Assembly (NCBI GenBank): GCA_035501735.1
Contig: DATJVR010000055.1
Coordinates: 1 to 64,000 of the forward strand
DNA: 64,000 nucleotides
Source: PNAI01 sp035501735
Lineage (GTDB): Bacteria > Pseudomonadota > Alphaproteobacteria > Rhizobiales > Xanthobacteraceae
Reading direction: 5' to 3'
Every line of letters begins with the position of its first letter. The first letter of the stretch is position 1. The notes beneath the pieces are model-generated. The model did no database searches. It was not told the DNA's origin and saw nothing but the letters and a program-made list of their open reading frames with translations. This document shows, in pieces, positions 17,228 through 24,482 of this stretch. The translations under genes were made by a program, and so were the position numbers.

Positions 17228-18085
17228 ATGAGCAAGCAAAAAATCGCGTTCCAAGGAGAGCCGGGGGCCAATTCGCACCTGGCGATCCGCGAGGCCTATC
17301 CGGATGCCGAGGCTGTAGCCTGCCCGACTTTCGAGGATGCCTTCACGGCCATCAACGACGGCAGTGCCGACCTCGCCATGATTCCCATCGAGAACTCGGT
17401 CGCCGGCCGCGTCGCCGACATCCATCACCTGATGCCGAGCGCGAATGTCCACATCGTGGCCGAACACTTCATGCCGGTGCGTCATCAGCTGATGGCGCCG
17501 AGGGGCGCGACGCTCAAAGGCATCAAGACGGTCGAAAGTCACGTCCATGCGCTCGGCCAGTGCCGCAAGGCGATCCGCAAGCTCGGCATCAAGGCTGTGG
17601 TTGCGGCCGATACCGCAGGCTCGGCGCGCGAGATTGCGGAGGCCGGCGACAAGACCCGCGCCGCCATCGCCACTCGTCTTGCTGCCGAAATCTACGGACT
17701 CGATATCCTCGCCGAGGACATCGAGGACGAGGCGCACAACACCACGCGCTTCATCGTGCTGTCGCGCGAGAAGAAATGGGCACCCCGCGGCAAAGGCAAG
17801 GTCATCACCACTTTCTTGTTCCGCGTGAAGAACGTGCCGGCGGCGCTCTACAAGGCACTGGGCGGGTTTGCCACCAATGGCATCAACATGACCAAGCTCG
17901 AAAGCTACATGATCGAGGGCAATTTCTTCGCCACGCAATTCTACGCCGATGTCGAGGGCCATCCCGACGACCGCGGGCTGGTGTTCGCGCTCGAAGAACT
18001 ATCGTTCTTCTCGAAAGAGCTGCGGATTCTGGGCGTCTATCCGGCGCACGAATTCCGCGAGACGTTCGAGGAACAGAAGGCCTGA
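17228..18085 (+). CDS. pheA: Prephenate dehydratase with ACT domain
   Basis: Converts prephenate to phenylpyruvate in phenylalanine synthesis. The 285-residue monofunctional enzyme has the periplasmic-binding-like catalytic domain starting KIAFQGEPGANSHLA, the conserved IPIENSVAGRV, and the catalytic HNTTRF motif near residue 174. The C-terminal ACT domain has VPAALYKALGGFATNGINM and KLESYM; the ESRP motif of E. coli PheA is replaced by ESYM, as I recall for alphaproteobacterial forms. No chorismate mutase domain is present. The next gene starts 1 bp after the stop. Confidence 0.95.
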   Translation: MSKQKIAFQGEPGANSHLAIREAYPDAEAVACPTFEDAFTAINDGSADLAMIPIENSVAGRVADIHHLMPSANVHIVAEHFMPVRHQLMAPRGATLKGIKTVESHVHALGQCRKAIRKLGIKAVVAADTAGSAREIAEAGDKTRAAIATRLAAEIYGLDILAEDIEDEAHNTTRFIVLSREKKWAPRGKGKVITTFLFRVKNVPAALYKALGGFATNGINMTKLESYMIEGNFFATQFYADVEGHPDDRGLVFALEELSFFSKELRILGVYPAHEFRETFEEQKA

Positions 18086-18086
18086 C

Positions 18087-18872
18087 ATGAAAATCAAGGC
18101 CAACGGCATCACCTTCAACTGCCAGCTCGACGGACGCGAGGGTGCGCCCTGGCTCGTCCTTTCGAACTCGCTCGCAACCGACCTGCACATGTGGGACGAG
18201 CAGGCGGAGCAATTGCGGGATCGCTACCGGGTGCTGCGCTATGATCAGCGCGGCCATGGCCAGTCCGATGCGCCGGCGGGCCGCTACACTTTCGATCTGC
18301 TGATCGACGACATTATTGCCTTGATGGACGCGCTCGGGGTGAAGCGCACGCATTGGTGCGGCATATCCATGGGCGGCGCCACCGGCATGGGCGCGGTGCG
18401 AAGGCATCCCGACCGCTTCGATCGCCTCATCATCTGCGACACGCCCGGCCAATCGACCCCCACGACCGCCGCGCAATGGGAGGAGCGTATCGCCAGCGCG
18501 CAAAAAGGTGGCATGCAGGCGCAACTCGAATCGACGATCGCGCGCTGGTTTCCACCCGAGACCGTGAAGGCCAATCCGCCCCATCTCGACAAATTGCGGA
18601 AAATGATAATGAACACGCCGGTCAACGGTTTCGTCGGCGGCTCGGCGGCTCTAGCGAACCATGACTTCAGACCCGGCATGCGCGGCGTGCAGCGGCCCAT
18701 GCTTTACATGTGCGGCGAAAAGGATGGCCACAACGCCGCGACCATGCGGCTGATGCAGCAGGAGTTCCCCGCGTCGAAATACATCGAGCTTCCCGGCGCC
18801 GGGCATATTTCCAACATGGATCAGCCGGCATTGTTCACCAAGGCGATGCGGGAATTTCTAAGCGCGACGTGA
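18087..18872 (+). CDS. Alpha/beta hydrolase, 3-oxoadipate enol-lactonase-like
   Basis: Alpha/beta hydrolase of 261 residues starting at ATG 18087, 1 bp after the pheA stop. It has the RVLRYDQRGHGQSDAP block, nucleophile elbow GISMGG, and a C-terminal GAGHISNMDQP block with the catalytic His. The overall pattern is close to PcaD, which hydrolyses 3-oxoadipate enol-lactone, but no other protocatechuate genes are nearby, so substrate and pathway are uncertain. Its 3' end overlaps the small gene on the other strand by 15 bp. Confidence 0.85.
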   Translation: MKIKANGITFNCQLDGREGAPWLVLSNSLATDLHMWDEQAEQLRDRYRVLRYDQRGHGQSDAPAGRYTFDLLIDDIIALMDALGVKRTHWCGISMGGATGMGAVRRHPDRFDRLIICDTPGQSTPTTAAQWEERIASAQKGGMQAQLESTIARWFPPETVKANPPHLDKLRKMIMNTPVNGFVGGSAALANHDFRPGMRGVQRPMLYMCGEKDGHNAATMRLMQQEFPASKYIELPGAGHISNMDQPALFTKAMREFLSAT

Positions 18873-19088
18873 AGGCGGCACCCGAACCTTGGGTGCGAAA
18901 ACAGCCCTCAGCACCATCTCGACCAAGCGATCCAGCGATCCGAACAACGCACGCATCTGCGTCCGGATGAACTCAGCCCGTTCCAAGTGGGCCCGCTTGA
19001 TGAGCTGCGCCCGCACCGCTGCGCGCTCCGGCGCGCTGAGCGACCGATAGTCATAAAATTCGATCATGGCTTTCATCGTCATCTCCAT
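18858..19088 (-). CDS. Small charged hypothetical protein
   Basis: A 76-residue protein rich in Arg, Ala and Leu with predicted amphipathic helices (SAPERAAVRAQLIKRAHLERA). No signal peptide or membrane helix. I do not recognise a domain; the N-terminus IEFYDYRSLSAPERAAV and compact helical character recall small regulatory proteins of rhizobia. It is divergent from the LysR gene, a common arrangement for a regulator and its target. It overlaps the hydrolase gene end by 15 bp. It could be a chance frame, but start region and codon use look genuine. Confidence 0.55.
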   Translation of the reverse strand: MEMTMKAMIEFYDYRSLSAPERAAVRAQLIKRAHLERAEFIRTQMRALFGSLDRLVEMVLRAVFAPKVRVPPSRRA

Positions 19089-19171
19089 CAGGTCTGGCGC
19101 AGGTCTTTACGCTCGGCCGATAATCACGTAAAATGAATAATAAAGATCATATCAATCTCATGGTGAGAACG

Positions 19172-20077
19172 ATGGACCTGTCCGATCTGAGCATCTTCCG
19201 CGCGGTGGTGCAGGAGGGGGGCGTCACGCGCGCCGCCGAACGGTTGCATCGCGTGCAATCCAACATCACGACGCGTGTGCGCCAGCTTGAAGAGGAACTC
19301 GGCGTCGATCTCTTCATCCGCGAAGGCAAACGGCTCCATCTTTCGCCCGCAGGCAAGCTCCTGCTCGGCTATGCCGACCGTCTGATCGACCTGGCGGCGG
19401 AAGCACGCGACGCCGTGCATGACGCAAAGCCGCGCGGCCTGTTCCGGCTCGGCTCGATGGAAAGCGCGGCGGCCATGCGCCTGCCCGCGCCGCTCAACGA
19501 ATATCATCACCGCTTTCCGGAAGTGACACTTGAGCTGCAGACCGGCAGCATCCAGGACTTATCGGCGAAAGTATTGCACGGCGAGCTTGACGCCGCGCTC
19601 GTGGCGGAACCCGTCGCCGACGCACCGTTCGAGAAGGCGACGATATTTCAAGAGGAACTCGCGATCATCGCCGCCGCGCGCCACCCTCCGATAAAATCAC
19701 CACGCGATCTGCGGCCGCAGACCATGCTGGCGCGCGAAATGGGCTGTCCCTATCGGCTTCGCCTCGACCAATGGTTCAAGCAAGCCGGCGAAATGCCCGA
19801 GCGCATCGTCGAAATGACCTCGTGGCACGCGATCCTCGGCTGCACCGCGGCCGGCATGGGCGTTGCGGTTTTGCCGAAGATGATGCTGAACACATTTCCC
19901 GACCGGAAACTCCTGAGCGTGCATCCGCTACCGAAAAACCTTTCGATCGCCCCGACCGTGCTGATCTGGCGCAAGGGCGCGCAGTCGCCGAAGGTGAGCG
20001 CGCTGCTGGAGGTGTTGAAGGCATCGCCAAACGGCGCGTCCAAACACGAACGCCGCAAGGCAACGCTGGACGCTTAG
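19172..20077 (+). CDS. LysR-family transcriptional regulator
   Basis: LTTR of about 301 residues. The N-terminal winged helix starts MDLSDLSIFRAVVQEGGVTR and contains AAERLHRVQSNITTRVRQLE. The effector domain follows a linker helix near residue 60, with LELQTGSIQDLSAKVLHGELD typical of the inducer-binding fold. I chose ATG at 19172 because homologues usually start MDLSDL and a GGTGAG site precedes it; ATG at 19133 would add 13 residues. The divergent 76-residue gene is the best candidate target. Effector unknown. Confidence 0.88.
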   Translation: MDLSDLSIFRAVVQEGGVTRAAERLHRVQSNITTRVRQLEEELGVDLFIREGKRLHLSPAGKLLLGYADRLIDLAAEARDAVHDAKPRGLFRLGSMESAAAMRLPAPLNEYHHRFPEVTLELQTGSIQDLSAKVLHGELDAALVAEPVADAPFEKATIFQEELAIIAAARHPPIKSPRDLRPQTMLAREMGCPYRLRLDQWFKQAGEMPERIVEMTSWHAILGCTAAGMGVAVLPKMMLNTFPDRKLLSVHPLPKNLSIAPTVLIWRKGAQSPKVSALLEVLKASPNGASKHERRKATLDA

Positions 20078-20094
20078 GTACGGCCTAATCGGTC

Positions 20095-21594
20095 TTATAT
20101 CGTCTGATTATATTCGCCGACTTCCTTGTGCGTCCGCAGCACGCTGTCGACCGCCTTGAACATGGCGTGCATGCGCGCCTCCGACACCGGACTTTCGACC
20201 ACGACCACCAGTTCCGGCTTGTTCGATGAGGCACGCACCAGCCCCCAGGTGCCGTCCGCCACCGTCACGCGCACGCCGTTGACGGTGACGAGATCGCGGA
20301 TCGCTTCGCCCGCGACCTTCTCGCCCTTCTGCTTTGCGGTTTCGAAATGCTTCACCACCTGGTCGACCACGCCGTATTTCTTCTCGTCGTCGCAATGCGG
20401 CGACATGGTGGGCGAGGACCAGGTTTTCGGCAGCGCGTTTTTCAAATCCGCCATGGTCCTTCCGGGATTGCGGTCGAGCATGTCGCAGACCGCAAGCGCG
20501 AAGATCAGCCCGTCATCGTAGCCGCGGCCGAACGGCTCGTTGAAGAAGAAATGCCCGGACTTCTCGAAACCGGCGAGCGCGCCGAGCTCGTGCGTGCGGC
20601 GCTTCATGTACGAATGACCGGTTTTCCAGTAGTCGGTCTTGGCGCCGTTCTTGATCAGCACCGGGTCAGTCATGAACAATCCCGTCGATTTCACGTCGGC
20701 GACGAATTTCGCATTCCGGTGCAGCGAAGAGATATCGCGCGCCAGCATGACGCCAACCTTGTCGGCGAAAATCTCGTCGCCGGTGTTGTCGACCACCCCG
20801 CAGCGATCGCCGTCGCCGTCGAAGCCCAGGCCCACGTCGGCCCTGGTGCGCAACACCTCGTCGCGCATGGCGTGCAGCATCTTCATGTCTTCGGTATTGG
20901 GGTTGTAGCGGGGGAACGTGTGATCGAGTTCGCAGTCGAGCGGCACGACTTCGCACCCGACCGCCTCGAGCACGCGCGGCGCGAACGCCCCGGCCGTGCC
21001 ATTGCCGCAGGCGCAGACCACTTTGAGGCGGCGCTTCAGCTTCGGCCGCTTCGTCAGATCGGCAATGTAGCGCGCGGGAAAATTCTCCACGAACGCATAG
21101 GACCCGCCGCCTTTGAGTTCGTATTTGCCGTTGAGCACGATCTCTTTCAGCCGGCTCATCTCGTCCGGCCCAAAGGTGAGCGGACGGTTTGCACCCATCT
21201 TCACGCCGGTCCAGCCGTTGTCGTTATGCGAAGCCGTCACCATCGCGACGCACGGCACATCCAAATCGAACTGCGCAAAATAGGCCATCGGCGTCACCGC
21301 AAGCCCGATGTCGTGCACCTTGCAGCCGGCCGCGAGCAGTCCGTTCACCAGCGCCATCTTCACCGATGCCGAATAACCGCGGAAATCGTGACCGGTGACG
21401 ATTTCGGGCCTGACGCCGAGTTCGCGGATCAGCGTGCCGAGGCCCAAACCCAGCGCCTGCAGGCCCATGAGATTGATTTCTTTGCCTAGCAGCCAGCGCG
21501 CGTCGTATTCGCGAAAGCCGGTGGGTTTGACCAGCGGCTCCGACTCATAGGCGTAGGTATTGGGAACAAGCGCCGGCTTCGGCCTCGGAAACAT
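20095..21594 (-). CDS. Phosphomannomutase/phosphoglucomutase
   Basis: Alpha-D-phosphohexomutase interconverting hexose 6- and 1-phosphates for sugar-nucleotide and polysaccharide synthesis. From ATG 21594, preceded by a TGAGG ribosome site, it has 499 residues. The phosphoserine loop is VTASHNDNG with Ser122, the Mg-binding loop is GFDGDGDRCGVVD, and the sugar-binding loop is GFEKSGHFFFNEP. The C-terminal block LVRASSNKPELVVVVES holds the phosphate-binding site. It could supply sugar 1-phosphates for the NDP-sugar enzymes encoded nearby, such as Ugd. Confidence 0.93.
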   Translation of the reverse strand: MFPRPKPALVPNTYAYESEPLVKPTGFREYDARWLLGKEINLMGLQALGLGLGTLIRELGVRPEIVTGHDFRGYSASVKMALVNGLLAAGCKVHDIGLAVTPMAYFAQFDLDVPCVAMVTASHNDNGWTGVKMGANRPLTFGPDEMSRLKEIVLNGKYELKGGGSYAFVENFPARYIADLTKRPKLKRRLKVVCACGNGTAGAFAPRVLEAVGCEVVPLDCELDHTFPRYNPNTEDMKMLHAMRDEVLRTRADVGLGFDGDGDRCGVVDNTGDEIFADKVGVMLARDISSLHRNAKFVADVKSTGLFMTDPVLIKNGAKTDYWKTGHSYMKRRTHELGALAGFEKSGHFFFNEPFGRGYDDGLIFALAVCDMLDRNPGRTMADLKNALPKTWSSPTMSPHCDDEKKYGVVDQVVKHFETAKQKGEKVAGEAIRDLVTVNGVRVTVADGTWGLVRASSNKPELVVVVESPVSEARMHAMFKAVDSVLRTHKEVGEYNQTI

Positions 21595-21677
21595 CTTGAT
21601 ATCCTCAACTGCGTGCGCATCGAGCACATAGCCGAAGTGCGCGCGATGGGAAAGCCATACGCTTGAGAAAATTGATC

Positions 21678-22817
21678 CTAGCGTAAGTGCGGCATGACCT
21701 CGGACGCAAACATCTCCATGTTCCGCCGCGTCAATTCATCGCTGAGCACGCCGAATTGCAGCATCACCACCAGATTGTTGGCGGAGGTTGCGTCGCGCAG
21801 CTTGCCGAGATGCTCGCGCACCGTTCGCGGACTGCCGACCACGACCGTGCCGGCCTCCATCAGCGATTCAAGCGAATGGCGCGCGTTCGACCCCAACGAT
21901 TTGCGGATCTTGATGGTGTTCTTCATCGACGACAGCGACGTGTAGCCGGGCGGCAGCAGCATCTCCCACGGCACCACGAGAAAATCGTTGAACAGCGACT
22001 CGATCCCTGCCCGCGCCTCCTGCCGCGCGCGCTCGTCGGTGTCGGCCACATAGACGGGTGACGCCCAGCCGAGCTGGTCGGGCGAAGCCTCGTAGCCGTA
22101 CTGCCTGGCCTGCTCGCGGTAGAGGTTGAGATAGCGCGCCACAAGATCGCGGCCGCTGAACGTCACCAGGAACGGATATTTGCGTTCCGGCGCCGCCGCC
22201 CACTTGATCGTCTCCGATGATCCCATCGACGGAATCCAAATCGGCGGATGCGGCTGCTGAAAGGGACGCGGCCACAAATTCACGTAGCGGAAATTGTAGT
22301 GCTCGCCCTCGAACGCGAACGGTCCCGGCCTGGTCCAGGCCGCCACGATCAGATCATGCGCCTCTTGATAGCGCTCGTGCGAGAAGTAAGGATTGATCCC
22401 GGTCGCATGATACTCGTTGCCGATGCCGCGCACGAAGCCGGTGATGATCCGCCCCTTCGACAGGTTGTCGAGCATGGCGAATTCTTCCGCGATGTTGATC
22501 GGATTGTTCACCAGCGGCAGGGCGCGGCCAAGGATGGCGATTTTGGCTTTCTTGGTACGTTGAATGAGCGCGCTCGCAATCAAGTTGGGAGCCGGCATCA
22601 GGCCATAGGCGGTCTGGTGATGCTCGTTGACGGCGATCACGTCGAAGCCGAGTTCCTCCGCATAGGCGAGCTGATCGATGTAGGAGGCGTATTCGTCCGC
22701 GCCCTTCTTCGGATCGTAGAGCGCGTTCGGCAGCACCACCCAGCCGGCGCGGTGCTTATGCCGCTCCACGATGTCGAGCGGGCGATAAGGCATCAGGTGA
22801 AAGAACGTGAACTTCAT
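21678..22817 (-). CDS. LLM-class flavin-dependent oxidoreductase (luciferase-like monooxygenase)
   Basis: Bacterial luciferase-like TIM-barrel flavoprotein of 379 residues. Diagnostic blocks are AEELGFDVIAVNEHHQTAYGL near the N-terminus, the GRIITGFVRGIGNEYHATG region, and VGSPRTVREHLGKLRDAT near the end. Members use reduced flavin to oxidise small organic compounds; the substrate here is unknown. Its ATG overlaps the TGA of the hydrolase gene upstream by 4 bp, so the two probably act on the same compound, for example oxygenation followed by hydrolysis. Confidence 0.9.
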   Translation of the reverse strand: MKFTFFHLMPYRPLDIVERHKHRAGWVVLPNALYDPKKGADEYASYIDQLAYAEELGFDVIAVNEHHQTAYGLMPAPNLIASALIQRTKKAKIAILGRALPLVNNPINIAEEFAMLDNLSKGRIITGFVRGIGNEYHATGINPYFSHERYQEAHDLIVAAWTRPGPFAFEGEHYNFRYVNLWPRPFQQPHPPIWIPSMGSSETIKWAAAPERKYPFLVTFSGRDLVARYLNLYREQARQYGYEASPDQLGWASPVYVADTDERARQEARAGIESLFNDFLVVPWEMLLPPGYTSLSSMKNTIKIRKSLGSNARHSLESLMEAGTVVVGSPRTVREHLGKLRDATSANNLVVMLQFGVLSDELTRRNMEMFASEVMPHLR

Positions 22818-23593
22818 CGCCGCCCCCCGCTCAGAAAGCTCAGGATCAGCGGCATCGCGACATCAAGCCGCTCGAAGTGCGGCCGATGCCCGCATTGCGG
22901 AATGATCTCGACCCGCGCGCCGCTCACGCGTTCACCCCAGGCCTTCGCGTAGGCGCTCGGGAACAGCTTGTCCTGCTCGCCCCAGATCACCAGCGTCGGA
23001 ACATCGATGCGGTGCAGCCAGCGCTCGAGCATCGGATTGTACCAGCGCGGCTCCCAGCCGAATTTCGCCGCCATGAAACGATTGGTCAGCGCAATGTCCG
23101 CCTCTTCGTCGCTCGGCTCATGCGCGAGTTCCGCCTCGGCGAATGTCTGGTCATGCCAGAGATTGCGCACCGCCTCTTCCGCCGACCAGATGAAATTATC
23201 GCCGCTGGGAATCCCCTTCACGCGAATTCCGGCCGGCGCCAGCAACGTGAGGCTCGCGACATGGACGGTGTTTCGGACCGCGAGCTCGGCCGCCACCCAG
23301 CCGCCCAACGAATGGCCGATGAGATGAACCTCGCCGCCCAGGCCATCGAGAAAGTCGAGGTAGTACATCGCGAGGTCGGGGACGTTCCTGATCCAGGTTG
23401 GATTGTCGGAATGGCCGAAGCCGGGATGTTCCGGCACGAGTACGTCGTGATTCTGCGCAAGCTTCTCGAAGAACGGCCCCCAGGCCGGCAGACCGGCCGC
23501 GCCATGCAGGTAAAGCACCGGTTCGCCCTGCCCATCGCGCAGCAAACGCACGCCGCAATCCTGCACGCGATGACGTATTTCCCGCATTGCCAT
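22814..23593 (-). CDS. Alpha/beta hydrolase paired with the LLM oxidoreductase
   Basis: Alpha/beta hydrolase of 259 residues. It has the oxyanion HGAAG block, VPEHPGFGHSDNP, nucleophile elbow LIGHSLGGW, an acidic residue after LVIWGEQDKLFP, and the catalytic His in PQCGHRPHFE. No signal peptide. It resembles meta-cleavage product hydrolases and related C-C hydrolases, which often sit next to oxygenases. Translational coupling to the LLM gene supports a shared catabolic role. Substrate not known. Confidence 0.88.
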   Translation of the reverse strand: MAMREIRHRVQDCGVRLLRDGQGEPVLYLHGAAGLPAWGPFFEKLAQNHDVLVPEHPGFGHSDNPTWIRNVPDLAMYYLDFLDGLGGEVHLIGHSLGGWVAAELAVRNTVHVASLTLLAPAGIRVKGIPSGDNFIWSAEEAVRNLWHDQTFAEAELAHEPSDEEADIALTNRFMAAKFGWEPRWYNPMLERWLHRIDVPTLVIWGEQDKLFPSAYAKAWGERVSGARVEIIPQCGHRPHFERLDVAMPLILSFLSGGRR

Positions 23594-23709
23594 GACGCCT
23601 CCCGCACCCGCGATTGGACAGAATGTCAGGATTGCTCAAGCACGAAAAGAGCATCCTGCGCGAGGCAGCCGCGCTACACGATCATCGGTGGATGAAATCG
23701 ACGGCCGGG

Positions 23710-24330
23710 CTATTGCTGTTCGAGCACGAGTTTGCCGCGATCGTGCGTCCAGCGCACCCGCGACAGGAACGTCATGCCGAGCAGATTTTCCGTCAGCGCG
23801 TCATCGGGCACCACAATGGCCCGCACGTCCCGCACCACGATGTCGTCAATTTCGATCGTATCGAGGTGCACCGGCGCGGCCTTGCCGGTGCCGTTCGCGG
23901 TATGCGTCGTCACCGTATAATCGCGCTGTCCCGGATGAAAGCCGAGCAATGAGGCCGTGCTTTCGCGCAAGGCGACCGCACCGGCGCCGGTATCGACGAT
24001 GAACGGAATTCTCAGCGTGTCGACGCGCGCTTCAACCCGGAACTGGCCGTCTCGGCTGCCGTGCAGCGTTACAATGCGTGCGGAGGGACCGAGCGTTACC
24101 ACCTGCGGAAGCGATGGCTTGGGTGGTGTCGTGATATGCGGCGAAGGCCGAGGTGGCGCCGCCGGCGCGATCACCGTCGTCATCGACGATGAGCGAGCCA
24201 TTGGCTCCGCGGCAACGATCTGCCTGTGGTCTTGCACATGCTCCGGGTTGACGATGGCCCGGTCGGCATAGCGCGCGACGAATGCCCCGCCCATGATGAG
24301 CAATGTACAAAAGACGATGAGCGAACGCAT
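23710..24330 (-). CDS. Retropepsin-like (clan AA) aspartic protease, membrane-anchored
   Basis: Predicted single-domain aspartic protease of the TIGR02281 type. From ATG 24330 the 206-residue protein has one N-terminal membrane helix (SLIVFCTLLIMGGAFVARY), a Pro-rich linker, then the protease fold with catalytic FIVDTGAGAVAL, a flap-like region (TVTTHTANGTGKAAPV), and the closing NLLGMTFLSRV. The protease domain should face the periplasm. Such proteins need to dimerise because each carries only one DTGA motif. The substrate is unknown. Confidence 0.85.
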   Translation of the reverse strand: MRSLIVFCTLLIMGGAFVARYADRAIVNPEHVQDHRQIVAAEPMARSSSMTTVIAPAAPPRPSPHITTPPKPSLPQVVTLGPSARIVTLHGSRDGQFRVEARVDTLRIPFIVDTGAGAVALRESTASLLGFHPGQRDYTVTTHTANGTGKAAPVHLDTIEIDDIVVRDVRAIVVPDDALTENLLGMTFLSRVRWTHDRGKLVLEQQ

Positions 24331-24482
24331 GTGCGGACCCGACCGTGTGGCACCCAACACATCATGCGGCAGTCCAACATCGGACTAACGCAATGCGCGA
24401 AGGGGCGCGATTTTGTCCGTTTGGTAATAACATCATTGCGGAAACGCGACAAATCTTAACGTTTTTTCTTAACGAATATGAC
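24331..24482. promoter_or_regulatory. Intergenic region with repeated TTAACG motif
   Basis: This 152-bp AT-rich gap between the protease start and the hrpB stop carries two TTAACG words, at 24456-24461 and 24469-24474, separated by a T-run. The spacing (TTAA-N9-TTAA) is not the CtrA consensus. Read on the minus strand, the A/T-rich run lies just after hrpB and could also assist termination. Confidence 0.3.

Noticed and set aside
18087..18872. Assignment as pcaD within a protocatechuate pathway
   Set aside because: Sequence is compatible, but no pca genes are nearby and the family is broad, so only the general hydrolase call is supported.
24456..24474. Paired TTAACG words as a CtrA site
   Set aside because: The spacing between TTAA words is 9, not the 7 of the consensus.
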